DNA of 64,000 bases from Rostratula benghalensis (taxonomy: Eukaryota; Chordata; Aves; Charadriiformes; Rostratulidae): NCBI GenBank assembly GCA_013399305.1, contig VXAI01000096.1, positions 928,849 to 992,848 on the forward strand, in the 5' to 3' direction. Of the stretch, positions 12,101 through 21,400 are shown in pieces. The notes under the pieces are model-generated. The model was given only the letters and a program-made list of their open reading frames with translations. It made no database searches and was not told the origin of the DNA. Made by a program: the position numbers and the translations under genes. The stretch's first letter is position 1; each line of letters opens with the position of its first letter.

Positions 12101-13659
12101 TACTAGCCTGTAAGCCTAACCTGTAAAGACTTGTAAGTCAAAAAACAGTGAAGAGAACTAAGTATGAAGGCTACATTTTTCCTCACTTGGTCAAATAAAA
12201 AAATGCTGTCATTCCTGAGAATGGAGAGTAGTGAAAATTAGACTTTAAGGTGTTAGGTTCAATTCCAGTATCAGGTAGAACTTTTTTGCTTAGAATTCTG
12301 AAGCTAGTTGAAGACGTGAAATAAAATTAAATTTTCCTGAAGAATAGTTGTTACTGTTGGTGTTTTAAGGAGAAGCTGCATAACTGTGGAAAATACAAGA
12401 TTTGATGGGAAGTCATATCTTTTATTAGACCAATCCATTTATGTGAAGAAGCAGACATGCTTTTAAGCTTCACTGTTGTATTTCAGCATTTATAGGAAGT
12501 CGGGGACTGCAATTTCACTTCCTGCCACTCCAGAACATTGCATGGAGCAGAGGAATGTGCTCATCCACTAGCGATATAAAAGCAATTCATGTAGAGTCTT
12601 TTTTTTTTTTTTTTAATTTCTGGTTTTTCTCTCTGCTTAGAAGCAGGGATTTTGTTTATGTCTGGTGGTCTGATAATGCTTTCAGTTAGTTCAGAACTGA
12701 GAAGTGGGAAGGAGGCAGAAGAGGTCAGCTGGTAGGGAGGTGGATAATCTGATATAAGAATCCAGCTGTAATTCCTTCATCCTCTTCTGCCATTGCCCTG
12801 AACTAAATGTGGTCAGAAATTTACAGAAAAGTATGGTGATAATGCAAGAGAGATCTGCAATCTATATAAAATTATTCTTATATTGTATACAAGTACAACC
12901 ATATATGAATGGATAAAAACTTGAATTCTTCCAGCTGTAGCCAAATGTCAAAGGCTGTTGCTTATCCTAATGCATTAAGAAAATATTGTATAGTACTAAA
13001 TGGAAGTATAACAATGTATGTTTCTTGCAGGAAAAATGGAGAATTATGAACTGATTCACTCTAGCAGAGTAAAATTTATTTATCCAAATGAAGAGGAAAT
13101 TGGGGACCTTGCTTTTCTAGTGGCAGAGAAGATGGATGGTTTGACCAATCTTCAGTCCCTCAACATTCTTCTGTATGTGTTGGCATTTCAAGTTAATCAT
13201 GTTGAAGGATCTGCCCAAAACACTAGTTCACTTCAACCTAAAACACTTATATTAACCAGCTCTGATTTGTTTCTCTTTGATGAAGATTACATCAGCTACC
13301 CACTACCTGAATTTGCAAAGGAACCACCCAAGAGAGATAAGTATCAGCTTGTAGATGGGAGGCGAATCCGGGATTTAGATAGAGTACTGATGGGTTATCA
13401 GACATATCCACAGGCTCTTACATTTGTTTTTGATGATGTTCAGAATGAGGATCTGATGCAGAATTTAACACTGGATCACTTTGGAGAAACTGATAATGCC
13501 CAAAAGGGAGGTGTTAAACAAGAAGGCAGCAGGAGCAGAGAGATCCAGTGGTACGTCTTTATCCCAAGTGCAGAAAGCAGGGAGAAATTAATATCATTAC
13601 TTGCAAGACAGTGGGAGATCTTGTGTGGCAGGGAACTGCCTTTGGAACTCACTGGGTAA
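1..13659 (+). CDS. NISCH: Nischarin, 3' portion of the gene (12 coding exons, partial at 5' end)
   Basis: Spliced coding region made of 1-187, 396-524, 963-1076, 1889-1997, 5468-5589, 6322-6377, 6867-8183, 8616-8790, 9846-9999, 10586-10717, 11380-11541 and 13031-13659. It gives about 1094 residues with no internal stop and every junction in phase. It starts inside leucine-rich repeats and lacks the N-terminal PX domain, which lies to the left. Blocks I recognise from mammalian nischarin include [82 protein letters not shown] and [13 protein letters not shown]. In mammals nischarin is a cytosolic and endosomal scaffold that binds integrin alpha-5, Rac1, PAK and LIMK, and restrains cell migration. 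Gene identity is very secure; individual exon ends are inferred from splice sites and phase. Compared with human nischarin as I recall it, the Glu-rich and Pro/Ala-rich tracts are missing. Confidence 0.97.
396..524 (+). CDS. NISCH: NISCH exon w2: last leucine-rich repeat and its cap
   Basis: Acceptor ctttcag, donor gag|gtaagc, 43 codons, phase 0 at both ends. It reads from [14 protein letters not shown] through [13 protein letters not shown] to DRASE. This is a near match to the mammalian segment that closes the LRR domain. Confidence 0.95.
963..1076 (+). CDS. NISCH: NISCH exon w3: charged helical segment after the LRRs
   Basis: Acceptor tttctttag, donor aag|gtgagt, 38 codons, phase 0-0. It contains [25 protein letters not shown] and a Lys-rich end. 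The charged heptad-like spacing is compatible with a helix or coiled coil in the part of nischarin reported to bind integrin and PAK; that functional placement comes from the literature, not from the sequence. Confidence 0.93.
1889..1997 (+). CDS. NISCH: NISCH exon w4: Ser/Pro-rich linker
   Basis: Acceptor tctttattag, donor caag|gtaatc, 36 codons plus one base (phase 0 to 1). It starts [13 protein letters not shown], matching the mammalian ISEDSRLSAA block, then runs into a Ser/Pro-rich stretch likely to be disordered. Confidence 0.88.
1998..5467 (+). other. NISCH intron of 3.5 kb
   Basis: Non-coding. It holds a large minus-strand CR1 copy (about 3301-4132). The rest is AT-rich unique sequence with no exon, RNA gene or tandem repeat that I could recognise. 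Confidence 0.8.
3301..4132 (-). mobile_element. CR1 LINE copy, 3' half, about 0.8 kb
   Basis: A non-LTR retrotransposon piece lying antisense in NISCH intron w4. Its 3' end is at the low-coordinate side (atagaattacagaat). On the minus strand a 136-codon open stretch (3337-3747) shows the typical CR1 reverse-transcriptase C-terminal motifs [15 protein letters not shown] and RTRGNGFK. The copy is 5'-truncated, as CR1 copies usually are. End points are approximate. Confidence 0.93.
5468..5589 (+). CDS. NISCH: NISCH exon w5: variable linker
   Basis: Acceptor gttctag, donor cag|gtaatt, 122 bases (phase 1 to 0). It reads [18 protein letters not shown], alignable with the mammalian VQEEALASSLSSTDS block, then a poorly conserved tail ending GCKNQ. 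Confidence 0.85.
6322..6377 (+). CDS. NISCH: NISCH exon w6: small linker exon
   Basis: Acceptor ctcctccttag, donor gcg|gtaagc, 56 bases (phase 0 to 2), reading [19 protein letters not shown] when joined to the next exon. It is accepted because both splice sites are good and it is the only joint that keeps phase. The residues themselves are not strongly conserved. Confidence 0.72.
6867..8183 (+). CDS. NISCH: NISCH exon w7: large central exon
   Basis: At 1317 bases (phase 2 to 2) this is by far the largest exon in the window. It carries the conserved core: [79 protein letters not shown]-like [22 protein letters not shown] and [13 protein letters not shown]. The acceptor (ctctcttgaag) is rather weak. 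Between GYFEMG and IVKILWSF the bird protein has Ser/Thr-rich sequence where mammals have a long acidic tract. It ends at ACAAG|gtaaca. Confidence 0.95.
8616..8790 (+). CDS. NISCH: NISCH exon w8
   Basis: Acceptor tcttctag, donor gag|gtattg, 175 bases (phase 2 to 0). It reads [17 protein letters not shown], then [12 protein letters not shown], collinear with mammalian YPSEHLIQATSEENQIP and the following block. The Pro/Ala-rich tract that precedes this in mammals is absent. Confidence 0.93.
9846..9999 (+). CDS. NISCH: NISCH exon w9
   Basis: Acceptor tcattttag, donor tag|gtaaga, 154 bases (phase 0 to 1). It encodes [20 protein letters not shown] and [16 protein letters not shown], both strongly conserved nischarin blocks. 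Confidence 0.95.
10586..10717 (+). CDS. NISCH: NISCH exon w10 (tandem NAGNAG acceptor)
   Basis: The acceptor is ttcagcag|attttt. Both AGs are usable in frame, so the exon starts at 10586 or 10589 and differs by one Ala codon. It encodes [31 protein letters not shown] and FRIT, ending ccg|gtgagt in phase 1. The mammalian protein has a residue pattern ending in QDFW here, which fits either choice. Confidence 0.93.
11380..11541 (+). CDS. NISCH: NISCH exon w11
   Basis: Acceptor ttgtcttcag, donor cag|gtgagt, 162 bases (phase 1 to 1). It encodes [24 protein letters not shown] and [16 protein letters not shown], nearly identical to mammals. A CR1 fragment begins only about 13 bases beyond the donor. 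Confidence 0.96.
11555..11883 (+). mobile_element. CR1 LINE fragment, sense orientation
   Basis: It starts about 13 bases beyond the donor of NISCH exon w11. It encodes [20 protein letters not shown] and later [16 protein letters not shown]1 motifs, in a frame open to 11833. It is truncated at both ends and lacks the terminal ATTCTATG-type repeats. Confidence 0.92.
12599..12614. repeat. Poly-T run in the last NISCH intron
   Basis: A run of 16 consecutive T. No retroposed body recognised beside it. Confidence 0.9.
13031..13659 (+). CDS. NISCH: NISCH terminal coding exon with stop codon
   Basis: Acceptor tttcttgcag, 629 bases from phase 1 to TAA at 13657-13659. It encodes [16 protein letters not shown], the EEEIGDL block, [59 protein letters not shown] and the conserved C terminus [10 protein letters not shown]. 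This matches the mammalian C terminus closely. Confidence 0.98.
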
Positions 13660-14430
13660 TTATTGCACATCTAAGTGATTTCTGTGTCTGTTATAAAGTA
13701 AAGCACAGTGTTTAAATAGTAGATAGCACCTGTTAAGTTCTGGGTTTTTTTAATAAGGAGCTTACCTGGACTCCCTTACTCCCTAGTGCACTGAACACTT
13801 AATAGTACATAGAAATATTCTGAAGTGTTAACTGGGGACTGAACTACTTGTAAAGTATTTTTTATGCAATAGTATATAGTGAAAAAAAAATCATGAGACA
13901 TCCTGGGAAACTGTATGGAAAAATTAAGGAGTCAACACTAGATATGCTGTCCTCTAGGGCTGTTAAGGTTTCTGCTATTTTTCTGTATATATCAGTCTTG
14001 CTGTTCTATACAAATTCTAATGTGTAAATAAGGGTAAACGCTTGTGTATGTTCAAGTGCAATGTTCTTTGTATGAGAAGTATTTTGGGTATGCTGCTAAT
14101 GCTTATTATTTAATGATCTTACCATTTTACATATGTTTTCCTTTTAAGCCAAATGTAATTATTTGCTGCCAATCATGAATTTATCAGTAAAATTTGAGCC
14201 ACAAGCAGGTGACATTTTCATATAAAATTAGTTTCACAGGCATTCTTTCTCCTTGTCCTAGGATAAAGAAGAATTGCCTGTTTAAAGATCCATTATCATC
14301 TTGAAAGTAGAAATACCCAACATGGGTATATGAGCATTTTGCCAGCAAATAATGAATTTGTATCTCTGAACATAAAGTCTTTCTTTTGCCTATTTTGTCA
14401 ATACAAATAAAGTGTCATTTGACAGTTTTC
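13660..14430 (+). other. NISCH: NISCH 3' UTR (extent inferred)
   Basis: AT-rich non-coding sequence directly after the stop codon, running to the first convincing poly(A) signal at 14406. The 3' end is inferred from that hexamer plus the T/GT-rich sequence just after it. A second AATAAA at 14752 could give a longer UTR. Confidence 0.7.
14406..14411 (+). terminator. NISCH: Candidate NISCH poly(A) signal AATAAA
   Basis: Canonical hexamer about 750 bases after the stop, followed by ttttcttttggccttgtctt, a U/GU-rich downstream element about 25-50 bases further on. It is the first such combination after the stop. The AATAAA at 14752 is the alternative. Confidence 0.6.
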
Positions 14431-14751
14431 TTTTGGCCTTGTCTTTATTTCTTTATCTTGTGTTTGCAGGATACAGTATCAGCACCACATGTGTTCCTAG
14501 AGTGTATTATAAGGTATGAAATATGCAGCAAGATGAAAGAAGAAAATAGTTTATTCTACTATAGCAAGTTTGTACTGGTCCAGAAACAGAGCTGAGTCAT
14601 GGAAACTAAGGATCTGCAGCTTCTAAATACACTTCAAGGGAGATCTGTTTCAAGTACATTGGCTTTATAAGATGTTAAGCAATTGCTTTCCAAGCTGTCA
14701 TCTTTAACTTAAATATCGCTACACCCAACAAGTTTTAGCCTACCCCGTGGC

Positions 14752-14757
14752 AATAAA
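14752..14757 (+). terminator. Alternative distal AATAAA after NISCH
   Basis: Second canonical hexamer downstream of NISCH. The flank contains ctttattgtgg, which could serve as a GU-rich element. It may give a longer 3' UTR isoform or may be chance. Confidence 0.3.
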
Positions 14758-14916
14758 ATCCCTACTCTTTATTGTGGAGATGATTACTGAGGCTTTGAAA
14801 AAGACTGTTCTTTGTCTGCTGGGAGTAAGAAGGGAAAGACTGTTTTGATACATACTGATCTGATACAACAGCTGATGTTGCTTAAAACTGATGCTCTTTA
14901 AAAGACAAACAGAAAA

Positions 14917-14997
14917 TACTAAGTTGGAAGAGACCTCTGGAGGTCCAGCAGTCAAGCTCAAACAGGGCAAACTTCAAGCAGGTTGCTCAGTCTGGAC
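14917..14997 (-). mobile_element. Decayed CR1 scrap
   Basis: The sequence ttggaagagacctctggagg followed by a caagcaggttgctcag stretch is the CR1 3' region in antisense. It is short and worn; limits are approximate. Confidence 0.65.
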
Positions 14998-17289
14998 CAA
15001 ACAAGTTCTGAGTTTTCTCTGAGAATGGCAACTCCACAGTGGCACTGGGAATGTGGTGATTCCATGGAGTACTTTTCCATGCGGATGGGGAGCTTGGCTA
15101 TGCTCTTTGCGCTCCAGATGCCAGGAATGTTGCAGTCAGTGCAAGAATGACAGACACAGGCAGCCAAAGTGAAATTGTATTGTAGGATGCAGTGAAGTTC
15201 CCTAAGCAAACAAGGAGGTGAGGAGTATTGCCTGAGTGCCGCTCTGCTTTACAGTGTAGTGTGGAGGAAACCTGCCCCCTCTCAAGCTTAGACCAAACTG
15301 AACAGTTAAGGTAGGTACAGTAGACTCTTGGGGAAACTTAAATTCTCCAATACTTTAGTGTCTTCTATTCCTTAAAATCTCAAGGATGCTTACGTTCATT
15401 TAAGCTTAATTGTCATTAGGTAGAAAACCCCTGGAACTTTTAAAATAAAAATCCCAGGGATAACCTAATTATAAGCTTAGGTCTTCATTAGTTCTTTCCA
15501 AAGTAACTTTGGTAATCACTTACTTGTAATCCTTGTAGGTAACCATTTTGAGTTGCTACAGGCTCCTCATAAGTCTGATCTGAAAGCATCTGAGAAATTA
15601 CCGTGTGAAGAGATTATTTCTGATATGCTTTGTGGTTCAAGTGAATGCAAAGGGAATGTGTAGTGAGTGCTGTGGAACTGCCTAGCATTTGAGCCAGTGT
15701 GAATAGCCTGCTCTCATGCTAGGGGTCTTACTTGTTGTTTTGGGACAAGTCAGCACTGCTTCCATCTTATTTGTGAGTCCTGTCCTTGGGGATGCTTTGT
15801 GCTTGAGGTAAACTCAAGTTCTGTTTCTAAGCATCCTTTGTAAAGCCCAACTGTTCAAATATATTTACATACACTAGTGCATGTCATTGCACCATGTATT
15901 GGAATAAACAAGGATAATCTTCTGCTTGTTACATAGTTTGTGCAGTCAAGATCTCCAGATTTCATTGCAGCAAGAACACAGCTGTGATTGAATTTGGAAT
16001 TCTTTTAAGTCCACGGCTGTTTATTAAATCTATTCCTTTGGATCAGATTATGAATCCAGGTAACAGGTACCATTCCCCCTTGAGATCTTGATAAACACTA
16101 AATGCATTTTAAGATGAACAAAATGTTCAGTAATTCTTGGGATACATACTGCAGTATTTCTTCATTCTTCCTTTGTCTCCTCTGTAATGGTATCAGAATT
16201 GTTTATTTTCACAGCATTTATTTCAATAAATAATCTTTTATACTCTGCCAGGTAAAGCATACAAAGGAAAGCATCTTCCCTGACACTTTAGCTCTTGTTC
16301 ATTTTTACTTGGAAAAACACAAAATCAACCCAAACAAACCCCAAACTAGAAATCTTACTCTCTTGTGTCACCAGACACCTGTTCTCCTGCTCTTTTGCCC
16401 GTGTTAAAACCTGCTGGAGTTAGTGCTTTGTGAGTGCAAATTTCTGTTTGAGTGCAATGTTAAGCTGAAAAATGTTTACTGTCATTCCGCTGCACCAGCC
16501 TCTTGTCTTTATTGTGTGATGCTAATGTAATCTTTTGTTTCTAAATTTAGAGATTTATTTAAATAAGTTTTTCTTGAAAATGCTCGGTCCTCCATCTTGA
16601 ACTTCATGAATTTTCTGATTTTCCTTTCATAAAGATTTCTTGGAGTTCTCCATGATTAGTTTCTACAGAAAGTTCTGTGAAATGAAGTAGCTTTGTGAGT
16701 GGTTGCGGTCACATAAAACAATCTTGAGTTCCTCTGTTTTTACAAGAGTGCTACAGAGCCCTGCATATATATTTCTGTTTCTTTAGTAATCCCTTATACT
16801 CAAATCTTTTACAGCTTCTAATCCTTGTTCAACATTAAGACAATAAGCAAGTAGCAAAAGTTGTGACCAGATGCATATGTTGGCGGGTGGGGAGATGTTT
16901 TTCAGGGAAGCATCTCCTAAACCATCTTGGACTTCCCTAGTCTGGCTCTGCAGCTGTTGTAGATGTGCCATCCTAGGAAGACCCGTGCAATAATTTGTTC
17001 AGTGTCATCTGCTGAGGATCTGGCCAAAGATTTTAAAACTTCCCTTGTTTTACAATTGAAAAAAATGTATATGCATCTCATTAGGAAGGAAAGTAAATGA
17101 AGTGCTGACATGACCCCAAACTGTTTTCTTTGCAAGAAGAAATGACAGTGTAACCTGCATCCTGTCTGTCCGGTGTCCCATCCCATGCTGCTTCCACAGC
17201 ACTCTGTGGTCTGCCTAGCTATAACATACTGAACAGTGATGTATTTACATCAGCCCCTTTGACTTGTCTTCCTGTCCTTGTCAGCTTTG

Positions 17290-17322
17290 ATAACAAAACA
17301 AAAAAAAACAAAAAAAAAGAAA
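17290..17322. repeat. A-rich run
   Basis: Runs of A broken by single C or G, just under 0.6 kb below a CR1 3' end. Simple low-complexity DNA. Confidence 0.85.
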
Positions 17323-17908
17323 TCCAAGTACCACATAACACTGCTGCTTCTTGCTTGAATGTTTCTGATTAAAAAGTTTACTTCTGTGGTATTAACCTTC
17401 AAACATAACGGATCTTAGGTGGAGGAGACGCAACACAAGGAAAAGTATGAAGTTGTGGTTCAGAGCAAACAGATGGTGAACTTTTGTTTCCTGCTGTCTG
17501 CTGAATAATGAAAGGCATTTGGGAACTCAGAAATGTAAAAATTGGTGCGGAAAAATGTGGACTATGAAATTCATTATACCAAGAAGGTGATGAAGAAAAA
17601 CTGTGGCCAACACTGGAAAAAAACACCCAAATAGATGCATGAAGCCCTTGTGCCTGAGACCTTAAGGTCTCCGAGAGGGAATGGTGAGAAATTCCAGTGT
17701 CTCTAAAGTTGTTGAAAATGCTGAGATAGCGGGATCCTGGTTCTCATCTCCACTGTGCTGTTCTTAGGCTGCTGCTTCAATGCAATCCTTGGCAAACTGT
17801 TGGCTAGAGCTTCAGTCAACTACAATGCAGGCCCTTTCTATCCCTTATAGATGACAGTATATGAAGAATAAGCAGAATAAGAATAACAGGAAAACTGAAT
17901 CTAGTTCA

Positions 17909-18480
17909 TAGCATCATAGAATTGAATCATAGAATGGTTAGAATTGGAAGGGACCTTAAAGATCAGCAAGTTCCAACCCCCATGCCATGGGCAGGGACAC
18001 CTCCCACCAGAGCAGGTTCCTCAAAGCTCCATTCAGCCTGGCCTTCAACACTTCCAGGGATGGAGCATCCACAATTTTCCTGGGCAGCCTGTTCCAGTGT
18101 CTCACCACTCTCACAGGAAAGAATTTCTGGTATCTAATCTAAATCTTCCCTTTGCTGCCTGACAAAGAGTCCCTCTCCAGCTCTTCCGTTGGCTCCCTTC
18201 AGATATTGGAAGGCTGCTCTCAGGAGCCTTCTTTTCTCCAGGCTGAACAACCCCAGCTCCCTCAGCCTGTCTTCATAGGAGAGGTGCTCCATCCCTCTGA
18301 TCATCTTCATGCCCCTCCGTTGGACCTGTTCCAACAGATCCATGTGCTTTCTATGTTGAAGATTCCAGAGCTGGAAACAGTGCTCCAGGTGGGGCAACAT
18401 GAGAGCAAAGCAGAGGGGTAGAATCACTTCCCATGACCTGCTGGCCATGCTTTTTTTGATGTAGACCAGGATGATGTTTT
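17909..18480 (-). mobile_element. CR1 LINE copy in the NISCH-STAB1 intergenic region
   Basis: The 3' end is well kept (catcatagaattgaatcata at the low-coordinate side), then the standard CR1 body read on the minus strand with [20 protein letters not shown]. 5'-truncated near 18480. It is better preserved than the other copies, which suggests a later insertion; no target-site duplication could be confirmed by eye. Confidence 0.92.
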
Positions 18481-21400
18481 TTTTCATAGAGGGTGTGGTG
18501 TTGATCCAGGTCTCGCAGCTACCATCAGTTACCAGTAAAAGGTAACATTCCCTGCAGCCTGTGACCTGGACAGCTGCATGTTTCTGTGGGAGCTCTGTGT
18601 GGGTTCCCACATCCATTCTGGTTAGTGTTGAGCACATGACCTTCCTCTGTGTGGAGACCTGGCTAAACTGCTACTGAGGAGGGCAATGATCTCTAGGAAG
18701 ACTCGCCTGTCAAGCTGACAGAGCTAGTTATGCTCATGTCAGCAGGTTATGAGTTTGAATAGATTGGCCTGTTTTTTCAGGCATCAAATTCATATTGAAT
18801 ATCTGTGGGGAATTTAGTGCCTGACTCTCCCAGTACAATCCCAGAGTGTTGCTTAATGAGTGAGAAACATACAAAAGTAAAACCAAGAGATGGGAATACG
18901 TAAGTGGCTTTCACTGCAGGAGCGTGATGTAAAGAAATGGGGAGTCAATAGCAATAAATAGGCCAGGACTTACAGCACTTATGTACTGACATTTGTACTG
19001 TTGCCCTTCTAGGTTTTGAGCTAACAGAACGTGAGCAGTATCAATAATTTATTCTTGATTCACATGACAGCATTGCACTCAGGCAGCTCTACCTGTCTGC
19101 TTGGAATTGAACCACTGCATGTGTGATAAACAGGCTCTTATTTGCTGTGCAACCCTTTTGGGGTTTTTTGGTTTTCCAGCAAATTTTAAAATTCTGTTTC
19201 TTCCAACTTGCCAAGAGAAAAGAAAAAAAAAAGTAGGATTGTGTACTACCTTCTTCAGCAAGAACCTCAGGGATATGTTCAGTAAGTCTGATACAGCTGG
19301 CCCTCTTCCTACAAACCAGCAGTTCTGGCTTCGCTGTTTCATCCTTTCCTAGTACCTCCTTAGACTTAAAGTCTTCTTACACACTTACAATTCAGAGCGA
19401 AAAGATTTTTATTTCTGGGAAAGATTCCCAGCTTTCCCAGAAGAGCAGAATGAGAGTTCATTTGTTGCTGTGGATGTAACTGAATGGTGAGCTCCCACAG
19501 AATCTGTGTAGCAAGATAGACTAGATGGCAAATCATTTGTCTTGACTCTGTAATTTCTGTAAGGATTGCTGAAACAAAAGATTTCAATAGCAGGAAATTG
19601 CCCAAGCTAACCAGGGCTGCACGCACTTCATAGAGAAGGGCTGGTGACCCAGCATTTTAAAATGCAGTGCGTGACACAGGCAGGGAGGCTGGAAGGGGTT
19701 TTTAGCTGTTTCCTTTAGCCTTTACTCGGGCACCCTTTTTTTCCCCGGTGGAACAGGTTCAGTAGTTTTCACCAGCAGCTACTCAACTCTGAATGTTAAT
19801 ATGTTCAGAGAAGCAATGCCAGATCTTAGATAAGTTACTTTAGAGGACCCAACCTTTCATTGATGCATAAAGCAAAAAGAGTGAGTGACGAAAATAATCC
19901 TGAGCCCTGCTGCTTGCCAACAATCTGCTGATGACTTGGGAGACTGAAACCACAAGGTAAATCATTAGTGTTCTGCAGAAGTCATCTGTGTCAGGAATAG
20001 AAGTTGAAGATGATTCTTCTGAGACACACATCTGTGACTTCAACAGCTAAGCCACCTTTCTTCTTCTGTGTGGGCAGAAGACATTTGACTGATAAGTCAA
20101 CCTCCATGCTTTCCAAAACAAACAAAAGCCCACACGCTAAACCTCACTGATAAACACACTGGCAGGCAGTTGACAACTACTGTACATTTTTAAATTCTAT
20201 TTTGATTGAAACGATTCTGTTTCAATCAAACATTGACTAGGACGTGAATGAGACCCTTCTACCCTGCCTGCACAGGGACAGTTGCCTGCTCTGTCATGAG
20301 ATCCTTACAAGTCTTGCCTATAAATTTTCCCTTTGATGAAGGGAATTTTTTCACATTTTTTCCTGTTTCACATATTCCTTTAATTGCTAGTGATATAGCA
20401 AGTCCTCTGGTTTCATTCTTATTGCATTACTGGGTATTTGCTCTGTAAATTCTGGACAGTTTAGAAGCAGTCAGATGTTGAGCACTCTGACAGGTCTCAG
20501 GATCTTGCTTGGTGCAACTTTGAGGGATTGAAATGCTTTGTGCAGATGCCTGTGTATGTGACCTGGTCTTGTACAGAAATGAGGGAGGGAACTGGGTGGG
20601 GTTTTTTATTTATTGACAATTGTGAAGGGTGTTGGACAAAACTGGAATAAAAAAAAATTGATCCAATGCACTTTACCTCCAAGGCATAAGCTTTTTATTG
20701 ATGTGGTCCATGAGAAAATCCATCCATCGTCCTGGGAGGACTCCATCTATTGGAAGAGAACAGGAGCAGTGTAAGTGGAGCAGTAATTTGTGTTTATTTC
20801 GCCCAGTGTTCCTCCCTGTCCCATTTCCATGCTGGTATTTCCATCCTTGGTGATACTGCCAAATGGACTGTCACTGCGAGCATGTTTGTATCTTTCTACT
20901 GTATACTGAGCATTAGTAATGGCTCTTGGCCATGCATTACTTTGGTGCTTCACTTTCCTTCTAATTCCCAGAATCACACAGATCCAAAGTTGATGCGGGT
21001 TGTGGTGTTCCAGATCCAGCAGCAGCAATCAGCAAAGTAAGTTTCCATTCTCTCAGAGCATTTCATACACAGCAGCTGAAACATGCTGCCTGTACCTCTC
21101 AGTCAGGAAAGCAGCATCTGATGAGAGATGACCTTTTGATTTTTCAATTTGTGCTCTGCTGCTGTACAATGGCACTACGCAGTGTTTTTATTTTCAGCCT
21201 GTATGTTGCTGTTGTATTGCTTGTCTTTGAATGAGGTATGGTCAGATAAGAAAGTTGGCCGTGAACCTTTTGATGTTGCTATGAGTCTGATTTATTTAAT
21301 TCAGACAGGAATTTTCACTAAGTCCCTTCCCTTCCTAGTTGCCTTGCGGTAGGTCAGATACAGCAATGATAAGCAGCCGTAGAAAGCCTTGGAATCAGTC

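Larger units (their letters stand above)
14432..17908. other. NISCH-STAB1 intergenic region, left part
   Basis: No exon, RNA gene or promoter recognised. It holds a worn CR1 scrap (14917-14997) and an A-rich run with interspersed C (about 17290-17322). Short open frames here have no recognisable product. Confidence 0.7.

Noticed and set aside
18134..18637. 167-codon minus-strand open frame as a host gene
   Set aside because: Most of it is CR1 sequence; the upstream part is unrelated read-through.
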